Below are positions 20,131 to 29,989 of a stretch of 64,000 nt of DNA, in pieces. Location of the stretch: positions 124,001 to 188,000 of the forward strand of contig WNKV01000005.1 of NCBI GenBank assembly GCA_009720755.1. Direction: 5' to 3'. The position numbers and the translations under genes are program-made. Under the pieces are notes generated by a model. That model was given only the letters and a program-made list of their open reading frames with translations. It was not told the DNA's origin and did not search any database. This DNA is from Rhodoplanes serenus. Lineage in GTDB: Bacteria > Pseudomonadota > Alphaproteobacteria > Rhizobiales > Xanthobacteraceae. Each line of letters begins with the position of its first letter. Positions within the stretch are counted from its first letter, which is position 1.

Positions 20131-21567
20131 ATGACCAACGCAGTCGAGCTTCCCCTCCTGTATCCCGCGATGCCCGAGATCGTGCTCGCGGTCGGGGCCA
20201 TGGTGCTGGTCCTGATCGGCGCGTTCCGGGGCGATCGGTCGACCGGGGCGGTCGGCGGCTTCGCGGTCATGCTGCTCATCGCCGCCGGCGTGCTGGTGGC
20301 GCTGATGCCGTCCGAGACGGTGACGACCTTCGGCGGCAGCTTCGTGGTCGATTCCTTCGCGCGCTTCTTCAAGCTGCTGGTGCTGATCGGCTCGGCCACC
20401 GCGGTGCTGATGTCGACCGACTTCCTCTCCACCGAGGATCGTCGCAAGTTCGAGTATCCGGTGCTGATCGTGCTCTCCACCACCGGCATGCTGATGCTGG
20501 TGTCGGCGGCCGACCTGATCGCCCTCTATCTCGGCCTCGAGCTGATGAGCCTGGCGCTCTACGTGGTGGCGGCGATCGATCGCGACCGCATCAAGTCCAC
20601 CGAGGCGGGCCTGAAGTACTTCGTGCTCGGCGCGCTGTCGTCCGGCATGCTGCTCTACGGTGCCTCGCTGATCTACGGCTCGACCGGCTCGGTCACCTTC
20701 GCGGGCATCGCGCAAGGGGCCGCGGCTGGCGGCGTCGGGCTCACCTTCGGGCTGGTGTTCCTGCTCGCCGGCCTCTGCTTCAAGATCTCGGCGGTGCCGT
20801 TCCACATGTGGACGCCGGACGTCTACGAGGGCGCGCCGACGCCGATCACGGCGTTCTTCGCCGCCGCCCCCAAGGTCGCCGCCATCGCGGTGTTCGTGCG
20901 CGTCACGATGACGGCGTTCCCGACCGTCGGCCCGCAGTGGCAGCAGATCGTCGTGTTCGTCTCCATCGCCTCGATGGCGCTCGGCTCGTTTGCCGCCATT
21001 GGCCAGACCAACATCAAGCGGCTGATGGCCTACTCGTCCATCGGCCATGTCGGCTTCGCGCTGGTCGGCCTCGCGGCCGGCACCGTCGAGGGCGTCCAGG
21101 GCGTGATGATCTACATGGCGATCTATCTGGCCATGACGCTCGGCACCTTCGCGGTGATCATCGCAATGAAGCGCGAGGAGGGGCCGGTGGAGGAGATCGC
21201 CGATCTCGCCGGGCTCGCTCGCACCAAGCCGGGCGTCGCCTTCGTGCTCGGCATGATGCTCTTCTCGCTCGCCGGCATCCCGCCGCTCGCCGGCTTCTTC
21301 GCCAAGTTCTACGTGTTCCTCGCCGCCGTGAACGCCGGCCTCTACGTCCTCGCGGTGATCGGCGTGGTGACGAGCGTGGTGGGGGCCTACTACTATCTCG
21401 CCATCGTCAAGGTGATGTATTTCGACGAGCCGGCTCCGGCGCTGTCGCCGATGCGCGGCGAGCTCGGCCTGGTGCTGGCGGTCACCGGGCTGTTCGTCAT
21501 CCTGTTCTTCGTCTATCCGGCCCCGCTGGTGAACGCCGCCGCAGCGGCTGCGAAGTCGCTGTTCTGA
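20131..21567 (+). CDS. nuoN: NADH-quinone oxidoreductase subunit N
   Basis: Third antiporter-like proton-pumping subunit, 478 residues and about 14 transmembrane helices. Motifs include [40 protein letters not shown] and [20 protein letters not shown]. It ends the complex I operon; a repeat element follows, and birA lies about 100 bp further downstream. Confidence 0.96.
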   Translation: MTNAVELPLLYPAMPEIVLAVGAMVLVLIGAFRGDRSTGAVGGFAVMLLIAAGVLVALMPSETVTTFGGSFVVDSFARFFKLLVLIGSATAVLMSTDFLSTEDRRKFEYPVLIVLSTTGMLMLVSAADLIALYLGLELMSLALYVVAAIDRDRIKSTEAGLKYFVLGALSSGMLLYGASLIYGSTGSVTFAGIAQGAAAGGVGLTFGLVFLLAGLCFKISAVPFHMWTPDVYEGAPTPITAFFAAAPKVAAIAVFVRVTMTAFPTVGPQWQQIVVFVSIASMALGSFAAIGQTNIKRLMAYSSIGHVGFALVGLAAGTVEGVQGVMIYMAIYLAMTLGTFAVIIAMKREEGPVEEIADLAGLARTKPGVAFVLGMMLFSLAGIPPLAGFFAKFYVFLAAVNAGLYVLAVIGVVTSVVGAYYYLAIVKVMYFDEPAPALSPMRGELGLVLAVTGLFVILFFVYPAPLVNAAAAAAKSLF

Positions 21568-21588
21568 GCTGGTTCACCACCTCCGTTC

Positions 21589-21660
21589 GTCCCCGCGCAA
21601 GCGGGGACCCAGGAGCCGAACAGAACTGGCCGAACAGAACTGGATGCCTGCTCCGGCGGG
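21589..21660. repeat. Intergenic repeat with hairpin and 14-bp tandem duplication before birA
   Basis: GTCCCCGC-GCAA-GCGGGGAC (21589-21608) is a perfect hairpin of a type common between genes in alphaproteobacteria. It is followed by CCGAACAGAACTGG at 21616-21629, repeated exactly at 21630-21643. A similar hairpin with the same flanking bases occurs inside dnaE at 33982-34001. Confidence 0.8.
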
Positions 21661-21670
21661 AACGAGCGGA

Positions 21671-22504
21671 ATGCGGAACGATCTTCACGCCTCTGGACAC
21701 GCCGAGGACGCCTGCGTCCTCGATCCGTCAGCCGCCGCGGCGGGCGTGCACCATACGGCCTTCGACACCATCGACTCGACCAACGCCGAGGCGCTGCGGC
21801 GGGCCGGGGAGGGTGAGCGTGGCCCGCTGTGGATCACGGCGGTGCGCCAGACCGCCGGGCGCGGGCGGCGCGGCCGGCCATGGGCGTCGGAGCCCGGCAA
21901 CCTGCATGCGAGCCTGCTGCTCGCCGATCCGGCGCCGATTCCGCAGGCGTCGCAGCTCTCCTTCGTGGCCGGTCTGGCTGTTCACGATGCGCTCTGCACC
22001 GTCGCCCCCCCGCTGGCTGCTCGACTCACCCTGAAGTGGCCGAATGACGTGCTATGCGGTGGCCGCAAGCTGGCCGGCATTCTGGTCGAGGGCGAGACGC
22101 GCGGCGGGCTCACCGCGGTGGTCGGCGTCGGGATCGATTGCGTGCATCATCCGGCAGAGGCGCTCTATCCGGCAACCGACCTCGCGGCCGAAGGCGCCTC
22201 CGTCTCGGCCGGTCAGGTGTTCGCCGCGCTTTCCCGCACCATGGCGCGCCGGCTGGCCGAATGGGACCGCAGCCATGGCTTCGAGACCATCCGCCGCGCC
22301 TGGCTGGCGCGGGGCCCCGCGCCGGGCGCAGCCCTGACGGTGCGTTTCGACAATACCGAGACCACCGGCTTGTTCGAGACCATCGACGAGCACGGGAATC
22401 TGGTAATCACCGGAGCCGAGGGCATCCATAGGATCGCGGCCGGCGACGTCTTTCCGCTGGCGCGGCCAGGTCCGGCGCCCTCCGCGAACCGGCGATACCC
22501 ATGA
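21671..22504 (+). CDS. birA: Biotin-[acetyl-CoA-carboxylase] ligase
   Basis: The enzyme activates biotin with ATP and attaches it to carboxylases such as acetyl-CoA carboxylase. About 277 residues from the ATG at 21671. Conserved pieces are DTIDSTNAEALRRAGEG, the GRGRRGRPW adenylate-binding loop, and LKWPNDVLCGGRKLAGILVE with the catalytic lysine region. There is no N-terminal DNA-binding domain, so it is not a BirA-type repressor. Another ATG at 21644 lies inside a repeat and is less likely; the true start is uncertain. It overlaps rnj by 4 bp. Confidence 0.9.
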   Translation: MRNDLHASGHAEDACVLDPSAAAAGVHHTAFDTIDSTNAEALRRAGEGERGPLWITAVRQTAGRGRRGRPWASEPGNLHASLLLADPAPIPQASQLSFVAGLAVHDALCTVAPPLAARLTLKWPNDVLCGGRKLAGILVEGETRGGLTAVVGVGIDCVHHPAEALYPATDLAAEGASVSAGQVFAALSRTMARRLAEWDRSHGFETIRRAWLARGPAPGAALTVRFDNTETTGLFETIDEHGNLVITGAEGIHRIAAGDVFPLARPGPAPSANRRYP

Positions 22505-24171
22505 CCCAAAAAGGCGACGAGCTCGTCTTCGCCCCGCTCGGCGGGGTCGGCGAGATCGGCATGAACCTCTCGCTCTACGGGTATGGGCGCGAGCGCAAGC
22601 GGGCCTGGGTGGCGGTCGATTTCGGCGTCGCCTTCGGGGGCGACGACCTGCCGGGCGTCGACCTGGTGATGCCCGACATCCGCTTCCTGCTGGCGGAGCG
22701 CAAGAACCTCGTCGGCCTCGTCCTCACCCACGGGCACGAGGACCATTTTGGCGCGCTGATCGACCTGTGGCCGCGCCTGAAGGTGCCGATCTACACGACG
22801 CCGTTCACGGCGGCGCTGTTCGAGGCCAAGCGCCAGGCGGAGCCGGGCGCCCCCGAGATCCCGATCCAGGTGGTGCCGCTCGGCGGCACCATCCGGCTCG
22901 GCCCGTTCGAGATCGAGCTCGTCTCGATGTCGCACTCGATCCCGGAATCCAACGCGCTGATCATCGGCACGCCGCTCGGGCGGGTGCTGCACACCGGCGA
23001 CTGGAAGCTCGACCCGACCCCGGTGGTGGGGCCACCGACCGACGAGGCGCGGCTGCGCCGGCTGGGCGAGGAGGGCTGCCTAGCGCTGGTCGGCGATTCC
23101 ACCAATGCGGTGCGCGAGGGCCGCTCGCCGTCGGAGACCGAAGTCGGCAAGACGCTGGCGGAGCTGATCGCCGAGGCGCCGCAGCGGGTCGCCGTCACCA
23201 CCTTCGCGTCACACGTCGCCCGCGTGCGCTCGATCGCCGAGGCGGCGCGCGAATGCGGCCGCGAGGTCGTGGTGGTGGGCCGCGCCATGGAGCGCATCAG
23301 CCAGGTGGCGCGCGAGACCGGCTATCTCGACGGCATTCCGGATTTCCGCTCGGCCGAGACCTACGGCTACCTGCCGCGCGACAAGGTGGTGGCGCTGTGC
23401 ACCGGCAGCCAGGGCGAGCCGCGCGCCGCGCTCGCCCGCATCGCCACCGACTCGCATCCCGAGATCGGCCTCACCAAGGGTGACCGGGTGATCTTCTCGT
23501 CGCGCACCATTCCGGGCAACGAGAAGGCGGTGAACCGGGTGATCAACGGCCTGGTGGCGCAGGGCGTCGAGGTGATCACCGAGCGAACCCATCTGGTGCA
23601 CGTCTCCGGCCATCCGCGGCGCGACGAGCTGGCCGACCTGTTCGGCTGGGTGCGGCCGAAGGTGATGATCCCGGTGCACGGCGAGCCGCAGCATCTCGCC
23701 GAGCACGCGGCGCTCGCTCGCCGGCTCGGCGTGCCCGAGGTGATCGGCTGCCGCGACGGCGACCTGGTGCGCATCGCGCCGGGACCCGCCGGCATCGTCG
23801 ACGAGGTGCCGCAGGGTCGCCTCTACAAGGACGGCCACCTGATCGTCGAGGCCGAGGCCCGCACGGTGCCGGACCGCCGGCGGCTGGGCTTCGTCGGCGT
23901 CGTCTCGGTCGCCCTCGCGCTCGACGAGACGGGCGTGATGGCCTCCGACCCCGAGGTCGCGTTGATCGGCATTCCGGAGACCGACGGGGCCGGGCGCAGC
24001 CTCGCCGAGCTGGCGCTCGCCACCGTCACCGACACGGTGGAGCACCTGCCGCGGGCGCGTCGGCGCGATCCCGACAGCGTCGCCGAGGCCGTCCGGCGTT
24101 CGGTGCGGGGCACCCTTGCGGCCGCCTGGGGCAAGAAGCCCCTGTGTCTGGTCCATGTCTTGACGGTATAA
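22501..24171 (+). CDS. rnj: Ribonuclease J
   Basis: Metallo-beta-lactamase-fold ribonuclease of the beta-CASP group, 556 residues, with 5'-3' exonuclease and endonuclease activities in RNA maturation and decay. The zinc motif is THGHEDHFG (His77, His79, Asp81, His82). Later motifs include GDSTNAVREGRSPSE, the beta-CASP segment CTGSQGEPRAAL and HVSGHPRRDELADLF. It starts in the birA stop codon (ATGA) and is followed by mce, a typical Rhizobiales order. Confidence 0.93.
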   Translation: MTQKGDELVFAPLGGVGEIGMNLSLYGYGRERKRAWVAVDFGVAFGGDDLPGVDLVMPDIRFLLAERKNLVGLVLTHGHEDHFGALIDLWPRLKVPIYTTPFTAALFEAKRQAEPGAPEIPIQVVPLGGTIRLGPFEIELVSMSHSIPESNALIIGTPLGRVLHTGDWKLDPTPVVGPPTDEARLRRLGEEGCLALVGDSTNAVREGRSPSETEVGKTLAELIAEAPQRVAVTTFASHVARVRSIAEAARECGREVVVVGRAMERISQVARETGYLDGIPDFRSAETYGYLPRDKVVALCTGSQGEPRAALARIATDSHPEIGLTKGDRVIFSSRTIPGNEKAVNRVINGLVAQGVEVITERTHLVHVSGHPRRDELADLFGWVRPKVMIPVHGEPQHLAEHAALARRLGVPEVIGCRDGDLVRIAPGPAGIVDEVPQGRLYKDGHLIVEAEARTVPDRRRLGFVGVVSVALALDETGVMASDPEVALIGIPETDGAGRSLAELALATVTDTVEHLPRARRRDPDSVAEAVRRSVRGTLAAAWGKKPLCLVHVLTV

Positions 24172-24233
24172 GGGCTCAGTTTTCAACGACCGGCGCGGGA
24201 CCTCCTGCGATACGGGAACCGAAGGGGACTGTC

Positions 24234-24638
24234 ATGATCGGACGCCTCAACCATGTGGCGATCGCCGTTGCGAATCTGGAGAAGGCGTCGCGCCTCTACC
24301 GCGAGACCATGGGGGCCGAGGTGTCCGAGCCGCTGCCGCAGCCGGCGCACGGCGTCACCGTCGTGTTCATCAACCTGCCCAACACCAAGGTCGAGCTGCT
24401 GGAGCCGCTGGGCGACAACTCGCCGATCGCCAAGTTCCTGGAGAAGAGCCCGGACGGCGGCATCCACCACATCTGCTACGAGGTGGAGGACATCCTCGCG
24501 GCGCGCGACAAGCTGAAGGCCGGCGGCGCCCGGGTGCTCGGCGACGGCAACCCGAAGATCGGCGCCCACGGCAAGCCGGTGCTGTTCCTGCATCCGAAGG
24601 ACTTCAACGGCACGCTGGTCGAGCTGGAGCAGGCGTGA
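24234..24638 (+). CDS. mce: Methylmalonyl-CoA epimerase
   Basis: Glyoxalase-fold enzyme that interconverts (R)- and (S)-methylmalonyl-CoA in propionate use. The 134-residue protein has the metal ligands expected for the family: His7 (NHVAIAV), a His at 78-79 (GGIHHICYEVED) and Glu130 (NGTLVELEQ). The ATG at 24234 is preceded by GAAGGGG and matches the family N-terminus. The frame extends upstream to 24144 without support. Confidence 0.93.
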   Translation: MIGRLNHVAIAVANLEKASRLYRETMGAEVSEPLPQPAHGVTVVFINLPNTKVELLEPLGDNSPIAKFLEKSPDGGIHHICYEVEDILAARDKLKAGGARVLGDGNPKIGAHGKPVLFLHPKDFNGTLVELEQA

Positions 24639-24674
24639 CGCCTGCGGTCGCGGGGCTCGTTCCCTTTTGACGCA

Positions 24675-24770
24675 CCGTAGCCCGGGCTGAACGCCGAGAA
24701 GCCCGGGGTCTCTTCCGACGAGGCCGCCGCAGCGCCGGGCTTTCGCTTCACGCGATCCGGGCGAAGGGGG
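24675..24770. repeat. REP-like repeat between mce and the DUF1467 gene
   Basis: Starts CCGTAGCCCGGGC, with CCCGGGC (24681) paired to GCCCGGG (24701). It continues to a CCGGGCTTTCGCTTC...GATCCGGGC segment. This is the GTAGCCCGG-type element seen in better form at 34541-34624 and 35150-35229. The hairpin could also serve to end the mce transcript, although no T-run follows. Confidence 0.6.
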
Positions 24771-24909
24771 CCGCTCGTCTCCGGACGATGGCGACCCTGC
24801 GGCCTTGCTCCGGCCCCCCATCGCTGTTAGCGACACCCGGTGAACGCCTCGCGCCCGGCACCGGGCGACGACGCGACGACATCGGCCTCAACTGCGGGCA
24901 CACACCCCC

Positions 24910-25182
24910 ATGCCCTGGACCACCTTCGCGGCCATCTACTTCGTCACCTGGTGGATCGTGTTGTTCGCGGTCCTGCCGTTCGGCGTCCGCGCCCAGCACG
25001 AGCACGGCGAGGTGCCGCCCGGCACCGACCCGGGCGCGCCGGCCGCGCCGGCGCTGCTCGCCAAGGCGGGCTGGACGACCGTTGTCACCACCGTGCTGGT
25101 CGCAGCGTTCTGGGCCGCCCATGCGGCACGGCTGGTCGACCTCGAACAGTTTGCGACGCTGTGGGGTCTCTTTCCGCGCTGA
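24910..25182 (+). CDS. DUF1467 family small membrane protein
   Basis: A 90-residue protein with two hydrophobic segments (about 5-25 and 52-72). The first contains the family-typical YFVTWWIVLFAVLPFGVR. DUF1467 proteins are found next to mce and proS in many Rhizobiales; no function is established. The gene stands in its usual position, 270 bp after mce. The ATG at 24910 is the only reasonable start. Confidence 0.85.
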   Translation: MPWTTFAAIYFVTWWIVLFAVLPFGVRAQHEHGEVPPGTDPGAPAAPALLAKAGWTTVVTTVLVAAFWAAHAARLVDLEQFATLWGLFPR

Positions 25183-25738
25183 CCCGGTCCGCTCGCTCCG
25201 CACCAGCGCTACGACTCAGGATGCGCCGTCGTTCCGGAGAGGCCGCGGCGCTTCGCTGATCGGAACGCGAATCGGCTGTTCGCCGAACCTGAATTCATCG
25301 AACAGGGCTGGAACTCTGCGGTGCCCCGCTCTCGCGGTGCCGACCGGCCATCGGCCCCGACCGGGTGGCTCAAGATAAAAAAAAAGCAGGAACGATGTCC
25401 TGCTCCTTACCGAGTTTTTTGCCATTTCTCCGCTATCTTGTTTTCGGAGCGGCTGCGATCGAGCGCGCCGTTTGGCTCTTCCTCCCACAGACCTGGACCA
25501 CACCCCCGGCGCAAGAAAGTTTCATTCCCGGCCGCCGGGAGCGACGATCGTGTCTTAGCCAATCAAGACTGGTTTGTCATCACGGTTGTCGTGCAGTGCA
25601 ACATCGAGCGTAATGTTCCGCAGTTCGTTACAATAGCGGTCCGCCAGCTCTTCGCCGAAAACCTGAACATCGCTGTTCGCGCTTGTCTTTTCGGTTCCGA
25701 TCCGGTTTCTCTGCGATATTCTCCAAGGAGTTTGGATC
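25183..25738 (+). other. Intergenic region upstream of proS
   Basis: About 555 bp without a gene, with unusually AT-rich stretches for this genome. It holds a nested inverted repeat (25371-25440) and, from about 25560 to 25720, a lower-GC segment likely to contain the proS promoter. AAGGAG at 25724-25729, 9 bp before the proS ATG, is a strong ribosome binding site. Confidence 0.5.
25371..25440. terminator. Nested inverted repeat, hairpin flanked by A- and T-runs
   Basis: Three nested pairs share nearly one centre: CAAGATA (25371) with TATCTTG (25434), a run of nine A (about 25377-25385) with six T (25415-25420), and AGCAGGA (25385) with TCCTGCT (25398). Read on the minus strand, the inner hairpin is directly followed by nine T, the form of an intrinsic terminator. 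On the plus strand the T-run comes 10 bp after the hairpin. No minus-strand gene ends here, so its role is unclear: a terminator, a leader structure for proS, or part of a small RNA. Confidence 0.6.
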
Positions 25739-27067
25739 ATGCGCCTGTCCCGTTTCTTCCTGCCGATTTTGCGCGAGACGCCGAAGGAAGCGGAAATTAT
25801 GTCGCACCGGCTGCTGCTGCGGGCCGGGATGATCCGCCAGGAGGCGGCCGGCATCTACGCCTTCCTGCCGCTGGGCCTGCGAGTGCTGCGCAAGGTGTGC
25901 GCCATCGTCCGCGAGGAGCAGGACCGGGCCGGCGCCGTCGAGATGCTGATGCCGACCATCCAGTCGGCCGAGCTGTGGCGGGAGAGCGGACGCTACGACG
26001 ACTACGGCAAGGAGATGCTGCGCATCAAGGACCGCCACGAGCGCGAGATGCTGTACGGCCCGACCAACGAGGAGATGATCACCGAGATCTTCCGGGCCTA
26101 TGTGCGCTCCTACAAGGACCTGCCGCTCAACCTCTACCATCTCCAATGGAAGTTCCGAGACGAGGTGCGGCCGCGATTCGGCCTGATGCGCGGGCGCGAG
26201 TTCCTGATGAAGGACGCCTACTCGTTCGATCTCGACTACGAGGGCGCCCGGCACGCCTACAACAAGATGTTCGTGGCCTATCTGCGCACCTTCGCGCGGC
26301 TCGGCCTCAAGGCGATCCCGATGGTCGCCGACACCGGCCCGATCGGTGGCAATCTCAGCCACGAGTTCATCATCCTGGCGCAGACCGGCGAGAGCGAGGT
26401 GTTCTGCCATCGCGACTATCTCGACGCGCCGGTGCCGGACGCCGGGGTCGACTTCGACGACGTCGCCGGTGTCCAGGCGATCGTCGACCAGTGGACCTCG
26501 CTCTATGCGGCGACCTCGGAGAAGCACGACGCGGCGGCGTTCGCCGCCATCCCGGAGGCCGCCCGGGTGTCGGCGCGCGGCATCGAGGTCGGCCACATCT
26601 TCTATTTCGGCACCAAGTACTCGGAGCCCATGCGGGCCGTGGTGGCGGGCCCCGACGGCGTCGAGCGTCCAGTCCATATGGGCTCCTACGGCATCGGACC
26701 GACCCGGCTGGTCGCCGCCCTCATCGAGGCGTCGCACGACGAGGCCGGCATCGTCTGGCCGGAGCCGGTGGCGCCGTTCCAGGTGGCGGTGGTCAATCTG
26801 AAGCAGGGCGATGCGGCGACCGACGCGGCGGCGGGCGATCTCTACCGCGACCTATCGGCACGGGGTATCGAGGTGCTGTATCACGATCTCGACGAGCGGC
26901 CCGGCTCCAAGTTCGCGACCGTCGACCTGATCGGCGTCCCGTGGCAGATCCTGGTGGGCCCCAAGGGCCTCAAGGACGGCAAGGTGGAGCTCAAGCGCCG
27001 CGCCGGTGGCGACCGCGAGCTCTTGTCGCCGGCCGACGTGCTGGAGAAGCTGGCTCCGAAGAGGTGA
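25739..27067 (+). CDS. proS: Proline-tRNA ligase, short form without editing domain
   Basis: Class II aminoacyl-tRNA synthetase charging tRNA-Pro, 442 residues. Motif 2 is [20 protein letters not shown], and motif 3 is around [16 protein letters not shown]. The ~180-residue editing insert found in E. coli ProRS is absent, as in other alphaproteobacterial short forms. Hydrolysis of misacylated Ala-tRNA-Pro would then need a separate factor, not seen here. AAGGAG upstream supports the start. Confidence 0.95.
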   Translation: MRLSRFFLPILRETPKEAEIMSHRLLLRAGMIRQEAAGIYAFLPLGLRVLRKVCAIVREEQDRAGAVEMLMPTIQSAELWRESGRYDDYGKEMLRIKDRHEREMLYGPTNEEMITEIFRAYVRSYKDLPLNLYHLQWKFRDEVRPRFGLMRGREFLMKDAYSFDLDYEGARHAYNKMFVAYLRTFARLGLKAIPMVADTGPIGGNLSHEFIILAQTGESEVFCHRDYLDAPVPDAGVDFDDVAGVQAIVDQWTSLYAATSEKHDAAAFAAIPEAARVSARGIEVGHIFYFGTKYSEPMRAVVAGPDGVERPVHMGSYGIGPTRLVAALIEASHDEAGIVWPEPVAPFQVAVVNLKQGDAATDAAAGDLYRDLSARGIEVLYHDLDERPGSKFATVDLIGVPWQILVGPKGLKDGKVELKRRAGGDRELLSPADVLEKLAPKR

Positions 27068-27091
27068 GGCCGGAAGGCCGCAGCGCGTTTC

Positions 27092-27158
27092 ACCTCTCCG
27101 CACGCGGGGAGAGGTCGGAGTCCGCGCCTCGAGGCGCGGACTCCGGGTGAGGGGCGTT
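27092..27158. repeat. Palindromic repeat between proS and lolC
   Basis: ACCTCTCC (27092) pairs with GGAGAGGT (27108). Directly after it is a perfect 28-bp palindrome at 27117-27144, whose half-site is GGAGTCCGCGCCTC. A GGGTGAGGGG tail follows. The arrangement is typical of dispersed Rhizobiales intergenic repeats and could end proS transcription. Confidence 0.8.
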
Positions 27159-27332
27159 TCGGCTCGAGCGGAACCGCTGCAACCGCTCACCCACCAGCGC
27201 GCCGGCCTCAATCCGCCCGAATTGAATGAAATCGGTCGAGCCGATAAACCTGCGCGCAACGCACCCGATCCTGGACCATCGATCTCGCTTATCCGCCAGA
27301 ATCGGGTGTAATCCCGCCTGGAGAGAATCGTC

Positions 27333-28601
27333 ATGACCGACTCCGCCGGGACCCGGCCGTTCGCGCCCTTCGAGTGGATGCTGTCGCTGCGCTACCTGCG
27401 GGCTCGGCGCAAGGAGGGATTCATCTCCGTCATCGCCGGGTTCTCGTTTCTCGGCATCATGCTGGGCGTCGCGACCCTGATCATCGTCATGGCGGTGATG
27501 AACGGCTTCCGCACCGAGCTGCTCGACAAGATCCTCGGCCTCAACGGTCACCTGCTGATCCAGCCGCTCGAATCGCCGCTCACCGACTTCGAGCCGGTGG
27601 CGGCGCGGATCGCCGCCGTTCCGGGCGTCAAGCTGGCGGCGCCGATCGTCGAGGGCCAGGCGCTCGCCTCGTCGCCCTTCGCGGCCAATGGCGTGCTGGT
27701 GCGCGGCATGCGGGCCGCCGACCTCGACAAGCTCGCTTCGATCTCCAAGAACATCAAGAAGGGCACGCTCGAAGGCTTCGACCAGGGGCAGGGGATCGCC
27801 ATCGGCAAGCGCCTGGCCGATCAGCTCTCGCTCCAGGCCGGCGACAACCTGACGCTGGTGGCGCCGCGCGGCGCCGTGACGCCGATGGGCACCACGCCGC
27901 GCATCAAGCCCTATCGGGTGGCGGCGATCTTCGAGATCGGCATGTCCGAGTACGACGCCGCCTTCGTGTTCATGCCGATGCCGGAGGCGCAAGCCTATTT
28001 CAACCGCTCGAACGACGTCACCGCCATCGAGGTCTACATCACCGATCCCGACTCGGTCGACCGCTACCGCAAGCTGATCGCCGAGGCGGCGCAGCGGCCC
28101 ATCTACATGATCGACTGGCGCCAGCGGAACGCCACCTTCTTCAACGCGCTCCAGGTGGAGCGCAACGTGATGTTTCTGATTCTCACGCTGATCGTGCTGG
28201 TGGCGGCGCTCAACATCGTGTCCGGCCTGATCATGCTGGTGAAGGACAAGAGCCAGGACATCGCCATCATGCGCACCATGGGGGCGAGCCAGGGTGCCAT
28301 CATGCGCGTCTTCCTGATCACCGGCGCCTCGATCGGCGTGGTCGGCACGGTGATGGGCTTCATCGTCGGCACCTTGGTGTGCGTGAACATCGATTCGATC
28401 CGCCAGTTCCTGTCCTGGGTGACGCAGACCGACCTGTTTCCGCGCGAGCTCTACTTCCTGTCGCGGCTGCCGGCCGAGATGGACGCCGGCGAGACCGTCG
28501 CGGTGGTCGTCATGGCGCTCGGCCTGTCGCTGCTCGCCACCCTGTATCCGTCCTGGCGGGCGGCCCGTCTCGACCCCGTCGAGACCCTTCGTTACGAGTA
28601 G
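27333..28601 (+). CDS. lolC: Lipoprotein-releasing ABC transporter permease (LolC/E type)
   Basis: Inner-membrane permease that, with LolD, extracts lipoproteins from the inner membrane for delivery to the outer membrane. The 422-residue protein has an N-terminal helix (about 37-60, with FLGIMLGVATLIIVMAVMNG), a large periplasmic domain and three C-terminal FtsX-type helices ending in SWRAARLDPVETLRYE. Only one permease gene is present, as expected for the LolF arrangement of alphaproteobacteria, where one protein replaces LolC and LolE. It is followed after 15 bp by lolD. Confidence 0.92.
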   Translation: MTDSAGTRPFAPFEWMLSLRYLRARRKEGFISVIAGFSFLGIMLGVATLIIVMAVMNGFRTELLDKILGLNGHLLIQPLESPLTDFEPVAARIAAVPGVKLAAPIVEGQALASSPFAANGVLVRGMRAADLDKLASISKNIKKGTLEGFDQGQGIAIGKRLADQLSLQAGDNLTLVAPRGAVTPMGTTPRIKPYRVAAIFEIGMSEYDAAFVFMPMPEAQAYFNRSNDVTAIEVYITDPDSVDRYRKLIAEAAQRPIYMIDWRQRNATFFNALQVERNVMFLILTLIVLVAALNIVSGLIMLVKDKSQDIAIMRTMGASQGAIMRVFLITGASIGVVGTVMGFIVGTLVCVNIDSIRQFLSWVTQTDLFPRELYFLSRLPAEMDAGETVAVVVMALGLSLLATLYPSWRAARLDPVETLRYE

Positions 28602-28616
28602 ACGGCGAGCACCCCG

Positions 28617-29309
28617 ATGGCCGCGACCGAAAGCCCCGTCGTCTTCCTGCACCAGATCGAGCGGCAGTATCGCCAGGGTGACGTCACCCTCGACGTGCTG
28701 AAGGGCGCCGAGCTGGCTGTCTGGTCCGGCCAGATGGTGGCGCTGATCGCGCCGTCCGGCGCCGGCAAGTCGACGCTCCTGCACATCGCCGGACTGCTGG
28801 AGCATCAGGACGCCGGCGAGGTCTATATCGACGACGTGCCGACCTCGAATCTCTCCGACACCGAGCGCACTCGCATCCGGCGCAACGAGATCGGCTTCGT
28901 CTATCAGGCGCACCATCTGCTCGGCGAGTTCACCGCGGTCGAGAACGTGATGCTGCCGCAGATGATTCGCGGCCTGCCGAAGCACGAGGCTCAGGAGCGC
29001 GGGGCGGAGCTTCTGTCCTATCTCGGACTCAAGGATCGTCTCACCCACCGGCCGGCCGAGCTGTCGGGGGGCGAGCAGCAGCGCGTCGCCATCGCGCGCG
29101 CGGTCGCCAACGCGCCGCGGCTCCTGCTCGCCGACGAGCCGACCGGCAATCTCGATCCGAAGACCTCCGAGCACGTGTTCCGGGCGCTGACCCAGCTCGT
29201 GCGCGCATCACGGCTCGCCGCCGTCATCGCCACCCACAATCTCGACATCGCGGCCCGCATGGATCGCCGGGTGACCCTCAAGGACGGGCGTATCCTCGAG
29301 GTGGAGTAG
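28617..29309 (+). CDS. lolD: Lipoprotein-releasing ABC transporter ATPase LolD
   Basis: Cytoplasmic ATPase of the Lol complex, 230 residues. Walker A is APSGAGKST (Lys51), the signature is [14 protein letters not shown], and Walker B is [12 protein letters not shown], followed by the switch His in ATHNLD. It forms an operon with the permease gene just upstream. Confidence 0.93.
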   Translation: MAATESPVVFLHQIERQYRQGDVTLDVLKGAELAVWSGQMVALIAPSGAGKSTLLHIAGLLEHQDAGEVYIDDVPTSNLSDTERTRIRRNEIGFVYQAHHLLGEFTAVENVMLPQMIRGLPKHEAQERGAELLSYLGLKDRLTHRPAELSGGEQQRVAIARAVANAPRLLLADEPTGNLDPKTSEHVFRALTQLVRASRLAAVIATHNLDIAARMDRRVTLKDGRILEVE

Positions 29310-29406
29310 CGGGCCGGCGAGGGCGTTCGCGGCACGGATGGTGAACACCGGATTGATCCGGGTCAATGATCCAGGGCTGTCTCGGTGACGGTCGGCGGGG
29401 TGGCTG

Positions 29407-29652
29407 TCAAGCGAAGCTGACGCCGAGCCGGTTTTCGGTTCGCCAGATCACTCGGCACATCCGGTTCGGTGCGCCCTCGACATGCAGCTCGAATTCGCGG
29501 GGAATGCCGAAGGTCCCCGAATGGACCTGCAAGCAGGCGCCCCCGTCCGACAGGTTCCGCACGGCGCATTCGATCTTCGGGGCCTTCGCGCTCACGGCGA
29601 TGCGGCCCGATTTGAGGACCCTGGTTCGGCTGTTTTTACGACGCTCGTCCAT
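29407..29652 (-). CDS. PilZ domain protein
   Basis: An 81-residue single PilZ domain. The c-di-GMP-binding signature is present: R-x(3)-R at residues 5-9 (RKNSR) and N-x-S-x-x-G at 33-38 (NLSDGG). It probably binds c-di-GMP and passes the signal to an unknown partner. The start at 29652 is preferred over an upstream one at 29691, because GGAG lies about 10 bases before it and the family begins near MDERRKNSR. It is on the opposite strand to both neighbours, convergent with lolD. Confidence 0.85.
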   Translation of the reverse strand: MDERRKNSRTRVLKSGRIAVSAKAPKIECAVRNLSDGGACLQVHSGTFGIPREFELHVEGAPNRMCRVIWRTENRLGVSFA

Positions 29653-29959
29653 GGCGCCTACGCTCCACCGCGGCGCGGCGATCGCGGTCATTCTCCCAGC
29701 GTGGCTTTGCGATTCCCTTAATCGTATGGGCGACTGTCGACCGGCGAGGGCGGTGCGGCGCCGACAGCAGGGCGAGGTGTGTCGGGCTGCCCGCGAGGTC
29801 CCGGAGATCGCGACGGGGTGTCGGTTGGCGATGCCGCGACACGGAGCGACGCAGTGCAGGGGACACGCGGTCCGGCGCGCAGGGAACGGTTGGACAGGGC
29901 GCCGAAAGCCGACCGAAGGCCAGCCGAAAGCCAGCGTCGCGACCGCGAGACAAACAGAC
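29653..29959. other. Intergenic region upstream of the PilZ gene and the SOS promoter
   Basis: About 300 bp without a convincing gene. It should hold the PilZ promoter on the minus strand. GC content falls sharply from about 29950, where the promoter described below begins. Confidence 0.45.
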
Positions 29960-29989
29960 TTGACATATGAACGAATAGGGAACTAATGT
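29960..29989 (+). promoter_or_regulatory. Sigma-70-type promoter of the small membrane peptide gene
   Basis: TTGACA (29960-29965), an 18-bp spacer and TAATGT (29984-29989) form a near-consensus housekeeping promoter in an AT-rich island. The expected transcription start is near 29996. The -10 box is overlapped by a LexA box. Confidence 0.75.

Noticed and set aside
25694-25708. GTTC-N7-GTTT upstream of proS as a LexA box
   Set aside because: One mismatch in the second half-site, in a gene with no SOS role; chance matches of this quality are expected.
29779-29970. A 63-codon frame between the PilZ gene and the SOS promoter
   Set aside because: Low-complexity Arg/Asp-rich translation with no ribosome binding site; it runs into the promoter.
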